From: Geobacter sp. UBA6151 | GTDB taxonomy: Bacteria; Desulfobacterota; Desulfuromonadia; Geobacterales; Pseudopelobacteraceae | Assembly (NCBI GenBank): GCA_002423105.1 | Contig: DIUT01000066.1 | Coordinates: 1-64,000 of the forward strand | Direction: 5' to 3' | DNA: 64,000 bases | Shown: one piece after another, positions 43,511 through 53,399 of the stretch | How the letters are laid out: each line of letters opens with the position of its first letter | Position numbering within the stretch: position 1 is the stretch's first letter | Program-made: the position numbers and the translations under genes | The notes under the pieces: generated by a model | The model's database searches: none | What the model was told of the DNA's origin: nothing | Seen by the model: only the letters and a program-made list of their open reading frames with translations

Positions 43511-46500
43511 GACAGCGCGCCCTCTGAGGAGTGGTCCGGCAGCGAAATATCCAGAATTCCGGCGATTCGTGGCAGAAAATCCAGCGCTGCATCGTAGTCA
43601 TAGCTGGAAAGCAGTGTTTCCAGGGAGACCAGGGCTGACTCCGGAAAAACACCGAGTTCATGGCGGCAATCCTGCAAAAAGTAGGCTGCCTGACCGTCCT
43701 GCTCCCGAATGTAGTGCTGCAACCGGCAAAAAATCTCGTGCAGCCGCTGTTTGTCCAAACTGTCCGTACCGGACAGGAGTTGTGTGCTGCTGTCCATTTT
43801 TCGCCACTTTTCAATGGTTGAAAACATAGTCTTTGAATTCAGCGGTTTAACAATATGATCATTCATGCCTGCTTCCTGGCATTGCTGTTGTTCCTCCAGA
43901 TAGGCATGCGCGGTAACCGCAATAATCGGCAGTTCGCTAAACCGGGGATCACAGCGGATTCTCCGGGTTGCTTCATAGCCATCCATGACCGGCATCTGTA
44001 TATCCATCAAAATCAGATCATATCTGACTGAGCCCAACAAGACGCGCTCAACGGCCTCGGCGCCGTTTGCTGCTATGTCCACTGCTATGCCGCGTTTTTT
44101 AAGCAGTTCCGTGGTTAGCAGCTGGTTGATTTCATTGTCCTCTGCCAGCAGGATACGCAGGTAACTCAGGTCTTCAGGCGAATCGTTGTCTGTGATCTGC
44201 CGGATAACGCCGGAACAGGCTGGTTCCACAGCGGTTGAGGTGTGGGGCTGCACCGCGGGTGAATCAATGGTTTTGACGATAGTGGTGAAAAAGAAAGAGC
44301 TGCCTTCGTTCTGGGTGCTTTCAGCCCAGATGATCCCTCCCATCAGGTTCACCAAGCGTTTGGAAATGGACAGGCCCAGGCCGGTGCCGCCAAACTTGCG
44401 GGTGATGGAGCTGTCCGCCTGGGTGAAGGGCTGGAACAGTTCAGCCAGACAGGCGGGGGACATGCCGATACCGGAGTCGCGCACCTCAAATTGCAGGAAG
44501 AGCTGTTCAGCGCTCTGTTCAAGGAGAGTGACTGACACTTGTACGCTGCCCTGCTCAGTGAACTTGACTGCGTTACCGATCAGATTGGTCAGTACTTGGC
44601 CAAGGCGTAGGGGGTCGCCCAGAATAGGGGAGGCCAGTTCCGGAGGAATGTCCGCTTCAAGAGAAATTTCATTGCGCTCGGCCTGTCCCTGAAACAGGGC
44701 CAGCGTATTTTTCAGCAGATCCTCCAGGTTGAATCCGACCTGCTCCAGCTCCAGTTGACCTGCTTCGATCTTGGAAAAATCCAGGATGTCGTTAATGATC
44801 CTTAAGAGCGACGATCCGGCGAAGTTGACCCTGGTCAGGTAGTCGCGTTGCAGCAAGGTCAGATCCGTTTCAAGGACCAGAGAGGAAAAGCCCAGGATTG
44901 CGTTGAGCGGTGTGCGGATTTCATGACTCATGTTGGCCAGGAATTCAGATTTGGAACGATTTCCTGATTCGGCAGATTCCTTGGCCCGTTGCAATTCCTC
45001 GGCGATCAGTTTCCGTTCAGTGATATCTTCTTTAACGGCCACAAAATGCGTAATATGACCTGATTCATTCCGTATTGGTGAAATAGAGGCTGATTCCCAG
45101 TGGATTTCACCGTTTTTCTTGCGGTTGCAGAATTCACCGCGCCATTCGCGGCCACTGTTGATGGTTTCCCACAGTTCGGCATAGAACTCCTGTGACTGAA
45201 GGCCGGCATTGAGAATGCGCGGATTCTTGCCTATGGCTTCTTCCGGACGGTAGCCGGTGATTTCGGAAAACTTCGGATTGACGTATTGGATGGTGCCAAA
45301 ATAGTCAGTAATGACAACGGTTGCAGGGCTGTTTTCAACGGCCCGGGAAAGCATGACCAGGTTTTTCTGGGTCTCAACCCGACTGGATATATCCATAAAG
45401 GTGGCAACGGTGCCGACGATCACGTCGTTACGGTACTGGGGATAGGACCAGAACTCCACGGTCACGCTGCTGCCGTCTGATTTCCAGAACAACTCATCCT
45501 CCACATGAATCCCTTCGCCGTTCTGGAGTGCTATGAAAATGCTGCATTCCTGTTCGGGGTAGGGGGAACCGTCTTTACGCCGGTAATGAATCTTCTGGTG
45601 GATATTCTGGCCGATCAGTTCTTCCGGCTTTTCATAGCCGAGCAAGGTGAGGCAGGCGGTGTTGCAAAAGGTGCAGATGCCATCCAGGTCAGTGCCGTAA
45701 ATAGCCTCGGCTGTGGAATCCAGCAGCAGGCGAAGTTGATCCTGGCTTTTTTGCAATGCGGTCAGTAGCTGGCTGCGTTCGAAGTTGATGGACACCAGTT
45801 TTTCGTTGCTGGCCCGGAATTCTTCATTGGTCTTCTCAAGCTGTGCCGTGCGCTCATTCAGCTTTTCCAATGCTTGCTGCGCCATACTGCGCTGCTGTTC
45901 CACTTCCTGCATGGCTGTCGCCAGGTTGCGGTTTCCCCGGTTGACCTTGACCACCGCGAGGAAAAGCAGCGCAAAAAAGAGTGTTGTAATCAGCGCCAGA
46001 TACCAGTAGCGCTTCAGAACATCGCTCATATTGAATCTGTTCAGGTTTTGATAGGGTCCCAGCCTGAGTTCCCGGTACAGTTCATGGGCAGCAGTGTAAT
46101 CAGCTGCTATGGTCCAGCCGCTGATGTGAGCCGACTGAGCGGCAGGGTCGGTTTCGGGGAGTTGCAGCAGGGCCACGGCGATACGTTCCGACAGGCGCGC
46201 ATCGGTGGTGCGCAGTTTTGAGAATGACCACTCGGGATAGAGACGGGTACTGTGCAGAAGCTGGAATCCAGAAGTTTTTAGTTCATTGAGAATTTTGATC
46301 CGCTTCAGATCCAGGCGGCCGGAAGCGGCCATCTCTTCCAGTATCCCGCTGCGCACTGATCCGACATCCGCCGCTCCCTCAAGCACTGCCTGTACCACTG
46401 TTTCGTGGCTGCCGACGGTATGCAGCTCTGCAAAGCTGGCTGTGGAAACGCCTGCTGCCTGGATTTCACGCAGCTGCATCAACCAGCCGCCAAAAGAGGT

Positions 46501-46947
46501 GGCGTCCGGTATCCAGACCCGTTTACCGCGCAGGTCATGCAGACTGTCAATGTCATCGCGGTTGCTGCCGGTAAAAAGCACGCCGCCGAATACGGTCTGG
46601 TTTTGCGTGGGACCGAGTTTTTTCAGGGTTGCAATCCTGCTTATTCCGACTTCTGATTCCAGTTCCACGTATTGCCCGGTGTTGACGATGACAAAATCCA
46701 CCACCCCTTTTTTTACGGCAGGATAAAGGCTGCTGAAATCAAGGGGCACGATTTTGAACTGGTGGCCTTTTACCGCGTGCTCCAGGTAGGTGGCGTGTGC
46801 TTGCCAAGTGGCAATGGCGGCTGATTTCCCGTTATGTGCCAAGACGCCGATCCTGATTTCGCCGGCTTCAGCGCGGAGCGCGGTCAGCGCCATGAACAGG
46901 ATGAGAAACCACAGGCTGGTAGTTCGATGATATGAGGTGCTATGCAT
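43507..46947 (-). CDS. Hybrid sensor kinase with PhnD-type periplasmic domain
   Basis: A 1146-residue membrane protein. Order: signal/anchor (1-28); PhnD-like substrate-binding domain (~30-290: GEIRIGVLAHNGKSAA, YPAVKKGVVDFVIVNTGQYV); transmembrane helix (~310-335); coiled coil; two PAS domains (~400-655); HisKA with FLANMSHEIRTPLNAIL; HATPase with GGTGLGLSISKRLVNLMGG; receiver (~920-1040, ILLAEDNEINQL, LILMDIQMPVMDG); a C-terminal helical end that looks like a degenerate Hpt. PhnD folds bind phosphonate, phosphite or related oxyanions; the ligand here is unknown. Coupled to the HD-GYP gene. Confidence 0.92.
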   Translation of the reverse strand: MHSTSYHRTTSLWFLILFMALTALRAEAGEIRIGVLAHNGKSAAIATWQAHATYLEHAVKGHQFKIVPLDFSSLYPAVKKGVVDFVIVNTGQYVELESEVGISRIATLKKLGPTQNQTVFGGVLFTGSNRDDIDSLHDLRGKRVWIPDATSFGGWLMQLREIQAAGVSTASFAELHTVGSHETVVQAVLEGAADVGSVRSGILEEMAASGRLDLKRIKILNELKTSGFQLLHSTRLYPEWSFSKLRTTDARLSERIAVALLQLPETDPAAQSAHISGWTIAADYTAAHELYRELRLGPYQNLNRFNMSDVLKRYWYLALITTLFFALLFLAVVKVNRGNRNLATAMQEVEQQRSMAQQALEKLNERTAQLEKTNEEFRASNEKLVSINFERSQLLTALQKSQDQLRLLLDSTAEAIYGTDLDGICTFCNTACLTLLGYEKPEELIGQNIHQKIHYRRKDGSPYPEQECSIFIALQNGEGIHVEDELFWKSDGSSVTVEFWSYPQYRNDVIVGTVATFMDISSRVETQKNLVMLSRAVENSPATVVITDYFGTIQYVNPKFSEITGYRPEEAIGKNPRILNAGLQSQEFYAELWETINSGREWRGEFCNRKKNGEIHWESASISPIRNESGHITHFVAVKEDITERKLIAEELQRAKESAESGNRSKSEFLANMSHEIRTPLNAILGFSSLVLETDLTLLQRDYLTRVNFAGSSLLRIINDILDFSKIEAGQLELEQVGFNLEDLLKNTLALFQGQAERNEISLEADIPPELASPILGDPLRLGQVLTNLIGNAVKFTEQGSVQVSVTLLEQSAEQLFLQFEVRDSGIGMSPACLAELFQPFTQADSSITRKFGGTGLGLSISKRLVNLMGGIIWAESTQNEGSSFFFTTIVKTIDSPAVQPHTSTAVEPACSGVIRQITDNDSPEDLSYLRILLAEDNEINQLLTTELLKKRGIAVDIAANGAEAVERVLLGSVRYDLILMDIQMPVMDGYEATRRIRCDPRFSELPIIAVTAHAYLEEQQQCQEAGMNDHIVKPLNSKTMFSTIEKWRKMDSSTQLLSGTDSLDKQRLHEIFCRLQHYIREQDGQAAYFLQDCRHELGVFPESALVSLETLLSSYDYDAALDFLPRIAGILDISLPDHSSEGALS

Positions 46948-47030
46948 AATGGATACCTGTACGTCATCTTTACGCCGTGCGAGGTATGAGGCTCTTCCCG
47001 ATTGGCAACCGGAATTCCTGGGAACAGTGT

Positions 47031-47047
47031 ATCAAGTTGTATGCCAA
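47031..47047 (-). promoter_or_regulatory. Candidate sigma-54 promoter of the hybrid kinase gene
   Basis: On the minus strand TTGGCAT-ACAAC-TTGA: GG at -24 and GA, not the usual GC, at -12, with the correct 10-base gap. It lies 84 bp upstream of the kinase ATG, and a palindrome sits about 65 bp further upstream. Confidence 0.45.
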
Positions 47048-47109
47048 GAGGAGTGCTTTGGTTTTGTTAGGTAATGTCAGTATGTTATGCGTGTTTGGCG
47101 GGAGATGCT

Positions 47110-47124
47110 GTCTCAAATTGAGAC
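47110..47124. promoter_or_regulatory. Palindrome, candidate activator-binding site
   Basis: GTCTCAA-A-TTGAGAC, 7-bp perfect arms around one base. It lies between the NtrC-type regulator gene and the hybrid kinase gene, about 100 bp upstream of the start point implied by the sigma-54-like box. Fis-type regulators bind dyads of this size. Confidence 0.5.
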
Positions 47125-47164
47125 GACAGGTGAGAATCTGTTGTGCAAAGTGCGGCTCGCGAGA

Positions 47165-48472
47165 TTATTCCTGTTCTCGCAACTGTTTGAGGCGACGGTA
47201 CAATGTGGCACGGGAGATGTTGAGACGGGTTGCTGCCAGATCCACATTGCCCCCTGATTGTTCCAGCACCGAAAGAATATGACTGGTTTCAACCTCCTGA
47301 ATCGAGGTTGCTGACGGCTGCTGATAGTTGCCCAGGCTGGAGAAATGGCACATCTGGAGCTGTTCTCCCCGTGCCAGCAAAAGCGCCCGCTCCATGACGT
47401 TCTTCAACTCGCGGATATTTCCCGGCCAGTCGTAACCGGTCAGCAACAGAATAATTTCGTCGGAGAGCAGCATGTCAGGCCGGTTCAGGCTTTTCAGCAG
47501 GGCGTGGGCCATGACCGGAATGTCCTGGCGGCGGTCGCGAAGCGGGGGAAGGTGAATTGTCAGCAGGTTGATACGGTACAGCAGATCCTGCCTGAACTGG
47601 CTGCCGTGCACCATCTGGCCGATATCGCGGTTGGTAGCTGAAATCAGTCGAAAGTCGCTCTTGATCAGCTTGACATCACCAAGGCGGCGGTACTGTTTCT
47701 CTTCCAATACTTTCAGGAATGGCCCCTGAACCTCAAGCCCCATGTCACCGATCTCGTCCAGAAACAGGGTGCCGTGGTCGGCAATATCCAGTAGTCCCTT
47801 GCGGTCCTGGTCAGCGGAGGTAAATGCGCCGCGGGCATTGCCGAATATCTCGCGGGCCAGCAGTTCGCCCCGTAGCCCGGAGCAGTTGACTTCCACAAAC
47901 TCACCCGGTGTGCGCCGACTGTTGCGATGTATCCAGCGGGCCAGTACCCCTTTTCCGGTGCCTGTTTCCCCGGTTATCAGCACCGGGCTTTCGCTCTCCG
48001 CGGCTATCTGCGCATGTTCCAGGACCACCTGCATGGCCGGATGGTTGCCCCAGTATGGTTCCTTATGGCGCTCCATGCGCTGGTGCGCTGCCTGACGGCG
48101 CTTGAGTGAACCGATTTCCAGGGTTTTTCTTAAGAATACGGCAAGTCCGGCGTTATCGATCGGTTTGGTCAGAAAATTGTCGGCGCCGCGCTGCATCGCT
48201 TCCACTGCCAGCGGGATATCAGCGGCTCCGGTAATGATGATGATCGGTATGGCCAGATCGCTCTCGCGAATGGCATCGATAAAGTCGATGCCGTTGCCGT
48301 CCGGCAGATTGATGTCCAGGATGACCGCGTCAAACCGTTCAGCCGCAAAGAGACGGGCTGCCTCGGCAAGGTCCCTCGCTTCGCCGACTTCATAGCCTTC
48401 CTTGGCAAAGTAACGCACAAACCCGAAGCGGGTCGCCAACTCGTCTTCAATCAGAAGAATTCTGCTTTTCAT
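47165..48472 (-). CDS. Sigma-54-dependent response regulator, NtrC/AtoC type
   Basis: A 435-residue activator. Receiver with phospho-Asp53 (VILDINLPDGNG); AAA+ domain with GETGTGKG (Walker A), GTLFLDEIGD (Walker B) and the sigma-54 loop written GAFTSA instead of GAFTGA; Fis-type helix-turn-helix at the C-terminus (NVDLAATRLNISRATLYRRL). It overlaps the upstream CHASE-PAS kinase gene by ATGA, so that kinase is its likely partner. A palindrome just downstream of the gene may be one of its binding sites. Confidence 0.93.
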   Translation of the reverse strand: MKSRILLIEDELATRFGFVRYFAKEGYEVGEARDLAEAARLFAAERFDAVILDINLPDGNGIDFIDAIRESDLAIPIIIITGAADIPLAVEAMQRGADNFLTKPIDNAGLAVFLRKTLEIGSLKRRQAAHQRMERHKEPYWGNHPAMQVVLEHAQIAAESESPVLITGETGTGKGVLARWIHRNSRRTPGEFVEVNCSGLRGELLAREIFGNARGAFTSADQDRKGLLDIADHGTLFLDEIGDMGLEVQGPFLKVLEEKQYRRLGDVKLIKSDFRLISATNRDIGQMVHGSQFRQDLLYRINLLTIHLPPLRDRRQDIPVMAHALLKSLNRPDMLLSDEIILLLTGYDWPGNIRELKNVMERALLLARGEQLQMCHFSSLGNYQQPSATSIQEVETSHILSVLEQSGGNVDLAATRLNISRATLYRRLKQLREQE

Positions 48473-51400
48473 TGCTGTTTCTCCGGTGGTACCAGCGGAA
48501 TGCAGATCTCTGCGGTGCAGCCGGGGCGTCCCCTGTTGTTGCGGATGGTTACGCTGCCACCCATCCTTTCCAGGTAGTGCTTGACCAGCGCCAGCCCCAA
48601 TCCAGTTCCGCCGCTGCGGTTGGAATAAAACGGTTCAAACACGCGCTCCAGCCGGTCCTCAGCAATGCCGCTTCCGGCGTCGGCAACCAGGATACAGGCC
48701 TGGCGGCTGGCCGATGACGCCTTAAGCGTGAGCAGGATATCTGAATCCTGCGGGCTGTTCTGGGCAGCATTATCCAGCAGGTTGATAAGCGCCTGTTGCA
48801 GCTTGATGCCATCGGCCAGGACGAACGGTTCTGTGTTCAGCCGTGTTTCAACCCTGATGGTCCTGGCATGCTGGCCACTTGAAACAGGCCAGCTTGCGGC
48901 GACTTCCCGGCACAATTCCTGAAGTGGCAGTGCTTGCAGGTTGGCGGCCGGAATCGGTTTCCCCAGGTCCAGGAGGTCATTCATCAGGTGCGCCAGCCGG
49001 GTGACCTGACTCCTGATATGCTGGAGATAGGGCTCAAACTCAGGGTTTTCCGCAAGTGCCTGTTCTCTGAAAAGCGCCTCGGTAACGGAAAGTATGGCAT
49101 TCAAGGGGTTTCTGACCTCGTGGGCCACGCCGCTGACCAGTTGTCCGATGGATTCCAGTTTCTTTGCTTCAAAAAGCTGCCGTTCAAGCTCCTTGTACTC
49201 GGTGATGTCTTGCAGCGTGCCGTTCAGTTGAGTGGCTACCCCCTGTCCATTGTGTATGATTTCGCCGTGGCCCAGGCAATGTCTGCGTCTGCCGTCACTC
49301 CGGATAACCTCAAGATCCATGTTCAGTGTGTCGGCATTGCCCGTGGCCATGGCTTGGGCAACGGCGTGGTCGAGGCGATGGTAGCTCTCCGGTGTGAACA
49401 GCCTGCCAAACTCTGCATATGATACCGGTGATTCATGGTATTCCCTGCCGAACAGGGTATACAGTTCTCTGGACCAGATGATTGTATCGTTTTGCATGTC
49501 CCAGCTCCAGCAACCCAGCCGGGCCTGCTGCTGAGCCTTGTTCAGCATGGAGCGGCTGGCCCGCAGCTCTTCCTCCATCCGCTTGCGTTCCGCAATTTCC
49601 TGTCGCAACTGGAGGTTGGCCAGGGATAGTTCAGAGGTCCGTTCGGCAATACGCTGCTCCAGTTGTTCATGGGCTTGCTTGAGAGCCAGTTCAGCGATTT
49701 TCTGGGGATTGATGTTGGAGCAACTGCCGATGTAGCCGGTAAACTGGCCGTTTTCATCAAAGTGTGGGTGGCCATGATCGGATATCCATTGATACGAGCC
49801 ATCGTGACGTCGTAAGCGGTATTCCACCTCAAAAGGGGTTCGCTTCAGAAATGCGTTGTGGTAGCTGGACAGGTAGCGGCCCAGATCCTCGGGATGCACG
49901 CCTGCTGTCCAGCCATCACCAAGCTCCTGTTCACGGCTGCGTCCGGTGAAATCAAGCCAGGTCTGGTTGAAATAGTCGCAGGCACCGCTGGTATTGGCTC
50001 GCCAGATCAATGCAGGAAAATGTTCCAGCATCTGGAGATACATGTTGCGCGCTTTGAGCACCATCTCTTCGGAGCGCTTGCGATCGGTAATGTCCTGGTT
50101 AATGCCGAAAACGCGGACGATGGTTCCGTTACGGTCAAACTCGCGGTAGCCACGGGAGTAAATATGTCGTATTTCACCGTCGCTTCTGATGATGCGAAAC
50201 TCGCTGCTGGTCTCGTGCCAGCTTTTGTCAGCATCGGAATCCAGAATGATCTGCAGGTCATCAGGATGTACGGTTGCCAGAAATTCTTCAAATCTGCGCG
50301 GGCGGTTATCCGGTGCAAATCCCCATATCCGTTCCAGTCCCTCTGACCAGAAGGTGGTGTTGCTGCGCGGATCATAGTCAAAATGACCGATCAGGGCCAG
50401 ATGTTCGGCTTCATTCAGGGCCTGGGCAGTGACCTGGGCCGCCTGGGCCGCCTGCATGGCTCTGATCCGCCCTGCAACCAGCAGCCAGGTAATCAGGGTC
50501 AACAGCAGGCTGACGCCGATGCCGGTGCTGATGACGCCCGGATTTGCCGGGACGTTGTGCCGTTGCAATGCATCGTCGCGGGAGCTGATGACAACGGTCC
50601 ATACCTGTCCGGCAATCTCAAGGCGTCGTTTTGTCTGGAAATGTAGCGGGATGTTGTTATTGGCGTTGAGCAGCGTGTCGTCGTCGTACATCAGGGTTTC
50701 CGGGGAGATCAGCGTGCCATCGAAAATTTCGATGTCCAACTCCTTGCCCCGTTCTCCCAGGATGCCGTTCATCAGGTCATCCATGCGGAAGGAGGCCGCG
50801 ATCCAGCCCTCCAAAGTATTCCGCCGTATCGCGACCGTCGTGGCCGATGAATTGCTGCGGTACACCGGCAGGAACATGAGGCAGCCTGCCTGATACGTCT
50901 TGCCGTTTTCCTGCATCAGACGGAGTTTTGCGGTGATTGCCGCCACACCCAGGTCGCGGGAGCGTTCCACGGCCTTGCGCCGCACCGGTTCCAGCAGGGT
51001 ATCGTAGCCAAGCACCCGTCTGTTCCGTTCTGTCAGGGGCCAAATGGCGACAACCGGCGCATATTCTGCTCTGATACCGCTTGGATACAGCGTGTGTTCA
51101 GGGTAGCCGAGCTGTTTCAGAGTAGCCAGTTGCTTGTCTTTGGTGCCGTTGCGCAGATAGTGGGCATAGCTGATCCCCTGGAAGCCGGGATAGTTTTCGT
51201 CCAGGCGCAGCACTTTGACATATTCCTGGAATTCCTTGAGCGTTACAGCCTCGGAAACAGCAAAAAGTCCCTGGACGCCGCGCAATACCTGCTCATAGGC
51301 GTCCATGCGCTGAGCGATGCTGTTGAAAACCTCGCGAGCCTTGTATTCAAACGTAGTACGCAGTTCTTCCCGTTGATATTCGCGGCTGCTGTCCCACACT

Positions 51401-51498
51401 TTCCAGGAGATCAGCAGTGAAATGGCCAGTACCAGCAGTGGCGCCAGGCGAAGCCAGTCAGGGGTACGTGATGTTTTGGAAGGGGACCATAGAGACAT
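48469..51498 (-). CDS. CHASE-PAS sensor histidine kinase
   Basis: A 1009-residue membrane kinase. Order: N-terminal transmembrane helix (~17-33), a CHASE-type periplasmic domain (~75-300, LFAVSEAVTLKEFQEYVKVL, FQGISYAHYL), a second helix (~325-345), three PAS/PAC segments (~370-760, for example ALIWRANTSGACDYFNQTW), HisKA with SGVAHEVRNPLNAIL, and HATPase with GGTGLGLALVKHYLERMGG. The HPK4/NtrB-like kinase core fits its sigma-54 partner, which it overlaps by ATGA. The ligand of the CHASE domain is unknown. Confidence 0.93.
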   Translation of the reverse strand: MSLWSPSKTSRTPDWLRLAPLLVLAISLLISWKVWDSSREYQREELRTTFEYKAREVFNSIAQRMDAYEQVLRGVQGLFAVSEAVTLKEFQEYVKVLRLDENYPGFQGISYAHYLRNGTKDKQLATLKQLGYPEHTLYPSGIRAEYAPVVAIWPLTERNRRVLGYDTLLEPVRRKAVERSRDLGVAAITAKLRLMQENGKTYQAGCLMFLPVYRSNSSATTVAIRRNTLEGWIAASFRMDDLMNGILGERGKELDIEIFDGTLISPETLMYDDDTLLNANNNIPLHFQTKRRLEIAGQVWTVVISSRDDALQRHNVPANPGVISTGIGVSLLLTLITWLLVAGRIRAMQAAQAAQVTAQALNEAEHLALIGHFDYDPRSNTTFWSEGLERIWGFAPDNRPRRFEEFLATVHPDDLQIILDSDADKSWHETSSEFRIIRSDGEIRHIYSRGYREFDRNGTIVRVFGINQDITDRKRSEEMVLKARNMYLQMLEHFPALIWRANTSGACDYFNQTWLDFTGRSREQELGDGWTAGVHPEDLGRYLSSYHNAFLKRTPFEVEYRLRRHDGSYQWISDHGHPHFDENGQFTGYIGSCSNINPQKIAELALKQAHEQLEQRIAERTSELSLANLQLRQEIAERKRMEEELRASRSMLNKAQQQARLGCWSWDMQNDTIIWSRELYTLFGREYHESPVSYAEFGRLFTPESYHRLDHAVAQAMATGNADTLNMDLEVIRSDGRRRHCLGHGEIIHNGQGVATQLNGTLQDITEYKELERQLFEAKKLESIGQLVSGVAHEVRNPLNAILSVTEALFREQALAENPEFEPYLQHIRSQVTRLAHLMNDLLDLGKPIPAANLQALPLQELCREVAASWPVSSGQHARTIRVETRLNTEPFVLADGIKLQQALINLLDNAAQNSPQDSDILLTLKASSASRQACILVADAGSGIAEDRLERVFEPFYSNRSGGTGLGLALVKHYLERMGGSVTIRNNRGRPGCTAEICIPLVPPEKQQ

Positions 51499-51531
51499 GT
51501 TTGAACCTGTTAGTCCGTAATGGCCTTCATG

Positions 51532-52719
51532 TCAATAGAGTTCATACTTGAGCAGTCGGCACTCCAGCGGGCCGTTAAACAGCACAAAGCGGCGCGACGG
51601 TTTGAGCCCCACCAGCTTGGCCAACTCCAGGTCACCGGCCAGAAGATAGGCGGTCCAGCCGGTAAAGCGGCGCTTGAATACCTCACCGATCTTGCGGTAC
51701 AGCGGCTCCAGCGACGACCGGTCCCCCATCCGCACTCCGTAAGGTGGGTTCATCACCAGCACTCCCTGGTGACCGCACGGTTCGGCCTCCTCAAACGGCT
51801 TGCGGTCAAAGGCCACATTATAGGCCAGTCCGGCCCGACGGGCGTTTTCGCGGCAGGCGATGATCGCTTTCGGGTCCCGGTCGTAACCCAGTACCGGCGA
51901 TGCAAGGCTCTCCTTTGCTGCAGCCCGTTCCTCCCGCAGCACCTGTTCCCAGAGCCGTCGGTCAAAATCCAGCCAACGCATCAGGCCGAACTCCCGGCCT
52001 GCTCCGGCTGCCTGCCCCAGCGCAAGGGAAGTCCCCTCCAGCAGCAGCGTGCCGGAGCCGCACATCGGATCCAGCAGCGGTACACTGCCATCCCACCCGC
52101 TGTGCAGCATGATGGCTGCCGCCAGCGTCTCCCGCAGGGGGGCGTCGTTGCGATCCAGGCGCCAGCCACGTCGGTCCAGCGATTCGCCGCAGGCATCCAG
52201 TGAAACCGTGGCCTGATTTTTGGCAATGTGCAGATTGACTCGCAGATCAGGGGTTTTGGTGTCGATATTCGGGCGGCTGCCGGTTTTTTCCCGCAGCAGG
52301 TCCACAATGGCGTCTTTGGCTTTCAAGGCGGCGAAATGGGAATGGGTAATGGCTGAATCTCGCAGGGTGCAGTCCACGGCCAGGGTCATGTCCGGAGTCA
52401 GCAGCTCTCCCCAGGGAAGGGTGCGCATGCCGTCATAGAGATCCTGGGGAGAGCCGCAGGGAAACTGTCCCAACTGCAGCAGTACCCGGCTGGCGGTGCG
52501 CAGTTGCAGCAGAGAGCGGTACAGCAAACGCCGGTCGCCGCTGAAGGCCACACCGCCACGTACCGGAGCGATTGTGTCCGCCCCCAGTCTGGTCAGTTCG
52601 GCGGCGGTCAACTCCTCAGCCCCCAGCGGTACGGTTGCAAAAAGCTGGAGGCCTGTGCCTCCAACTCCGGCTTGCGCTGTTTTCCCTGTACGGCGGATGA
52701 TCTGTCGTCCCTCGGTCAT
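51532..52719 (-). CDS. THUMP-domain 23S rRNA guanine-N2 methyltransferase (RlmL N-part/YpsC type)
   Basis: A 395-residue protein from the ATG at 52719, which has GGAGG upstream and overlaps the coaE stop by ATGA. Residues ~15-165 are a THUMP RNA-binding region; the Rossmann methyltransferase has DPMCGSGTLLLEG as SAM motif and VMNPPYGVRMGD as the N6/N2-type NPPY catalytic motif. This is the RlmL/YpsC layout: it methylates guanine in 23S rRNA. It lacks the second (RlmK) domain of the E. coli protein. Confidence 0.9.
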   Translation of the reverse strand: MTEGRQIIRRTGKTAQAGVGGTGLQLFATVPLGAEELTAAELTRLGADTIAPVRGGVAFSGDRRLLYRSLLQLRTASRVLLQLGQFPCGSPQDLYDGMRTLPWGELLTPDMTLAVDCTLRDSAITHSHFAALKAKDAIVDLLREKTGSRPNIDTKTPDLRVNLHIAKNQATVSLDACGESLDRRGWRLDRNDAPLRETLAAAIMLHSGWDGSVPLLDPMCGSGTLLLEGTSLALGQAAGAGREFGLMRWLDFDRRLWEQVLREERAAAKESLASPVLGYDRDPKAIIACRENARRAGLAYNVAFDRKPFEEAEPCGHQGVLVMNPPYGVRMGDRSSLEPLYRKIGEVFKRRFTGWTAYLLAGDLELAKLVGLKPSRRFVLFNGPLECRLLKYELY

Positions 52720-53312
52720 GCTGTAATCCTCCTGCGCCACGCCGCATCCACCTGTCGGGCGGTTTCTTCAAGGCTGTTGCTGTTTTCAATCACCACCAGG
52801 CCACAACGCTCCTTCTCTGCCAGCGGCATCTGGGCCGCTACGATCTGTTGCGCCTGCTCCCGGCTGCACTGGTCGCGGGCCATCAGGCGTGCCAGTTGTG
52901 CCTCCGGCGCTACCGTTACCACCCAGATTTCATCCACCCGGTCAGTGACACCAGCCTCGATCAACAGTGGCGCCATATAAACCGCAACCGTTGCTCCGGC
53001 CTGTCGGGCCTCTTCCAACCGTACACGGGCCAGTTCAGCAATGGCCGGATGCAGCAGCGCTTCCAGTGCCCGGCGTTTGGCCGGATCGCTGAAAACCAGT
53101 TTCCGTACGGCCTGCCGGTCCAGGGCGCCGTCTACTGATAGCACTTCCGGCCCAAACAGTTCCGCAATCTGTGCCAGCGCAGGTGATCCGGGGGCCACAA
53201 CCTCCCGTGAAAGCTGGTCGGCATCAATGATCCGGGCCCCGTGTTCAGCAAGCAGACGGGCAACGGTACTCTTGCCGGTGGCGATTCCGCCGGTCAGTCC
53301 GATGATTTTCAT
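52716..53312 (-). CDS. coaE: Dephospho-CoA kinase
   Basis: A 198-residue enzyme for the last step of coenzyme A synthesis. ATG at 53312 begins MKIIGLTGGIATGKSTVA with the P-loop; IIDADQLSREV and the LLIEAG region are typical. The frame extends 29 codons upstream, but the family start is clear. It is followed in an ATGA overlap by the rRNA methyltransferase gene. Confidence 0.95.
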   Translation of the reverse strand: MKIIGLTGGIATGKSTVARLLAEHGARIIDADQLSREVVAPGSPALAQIAELFGPEVLSVDGALDRQAVRKLVFSDPAKRRALEALLHPAIAELARVRLEEARQAGATVAVYMAPLLIEAGVTDRVDEIWVVTVAPEAQLARLMARDQCSREQAQQIVAAQMPLAEKERCGLVVIENSNSLEETARQVDAAWRRRITA

Positions 53313-53399
53313 AATCGCAAACATTAGCAAAGCAGAGGCTGAAAGAACAGATTTTTCCCTTGAGTTGGCAGGTGATAATGTGCAATAGTTTCCGTTCAC

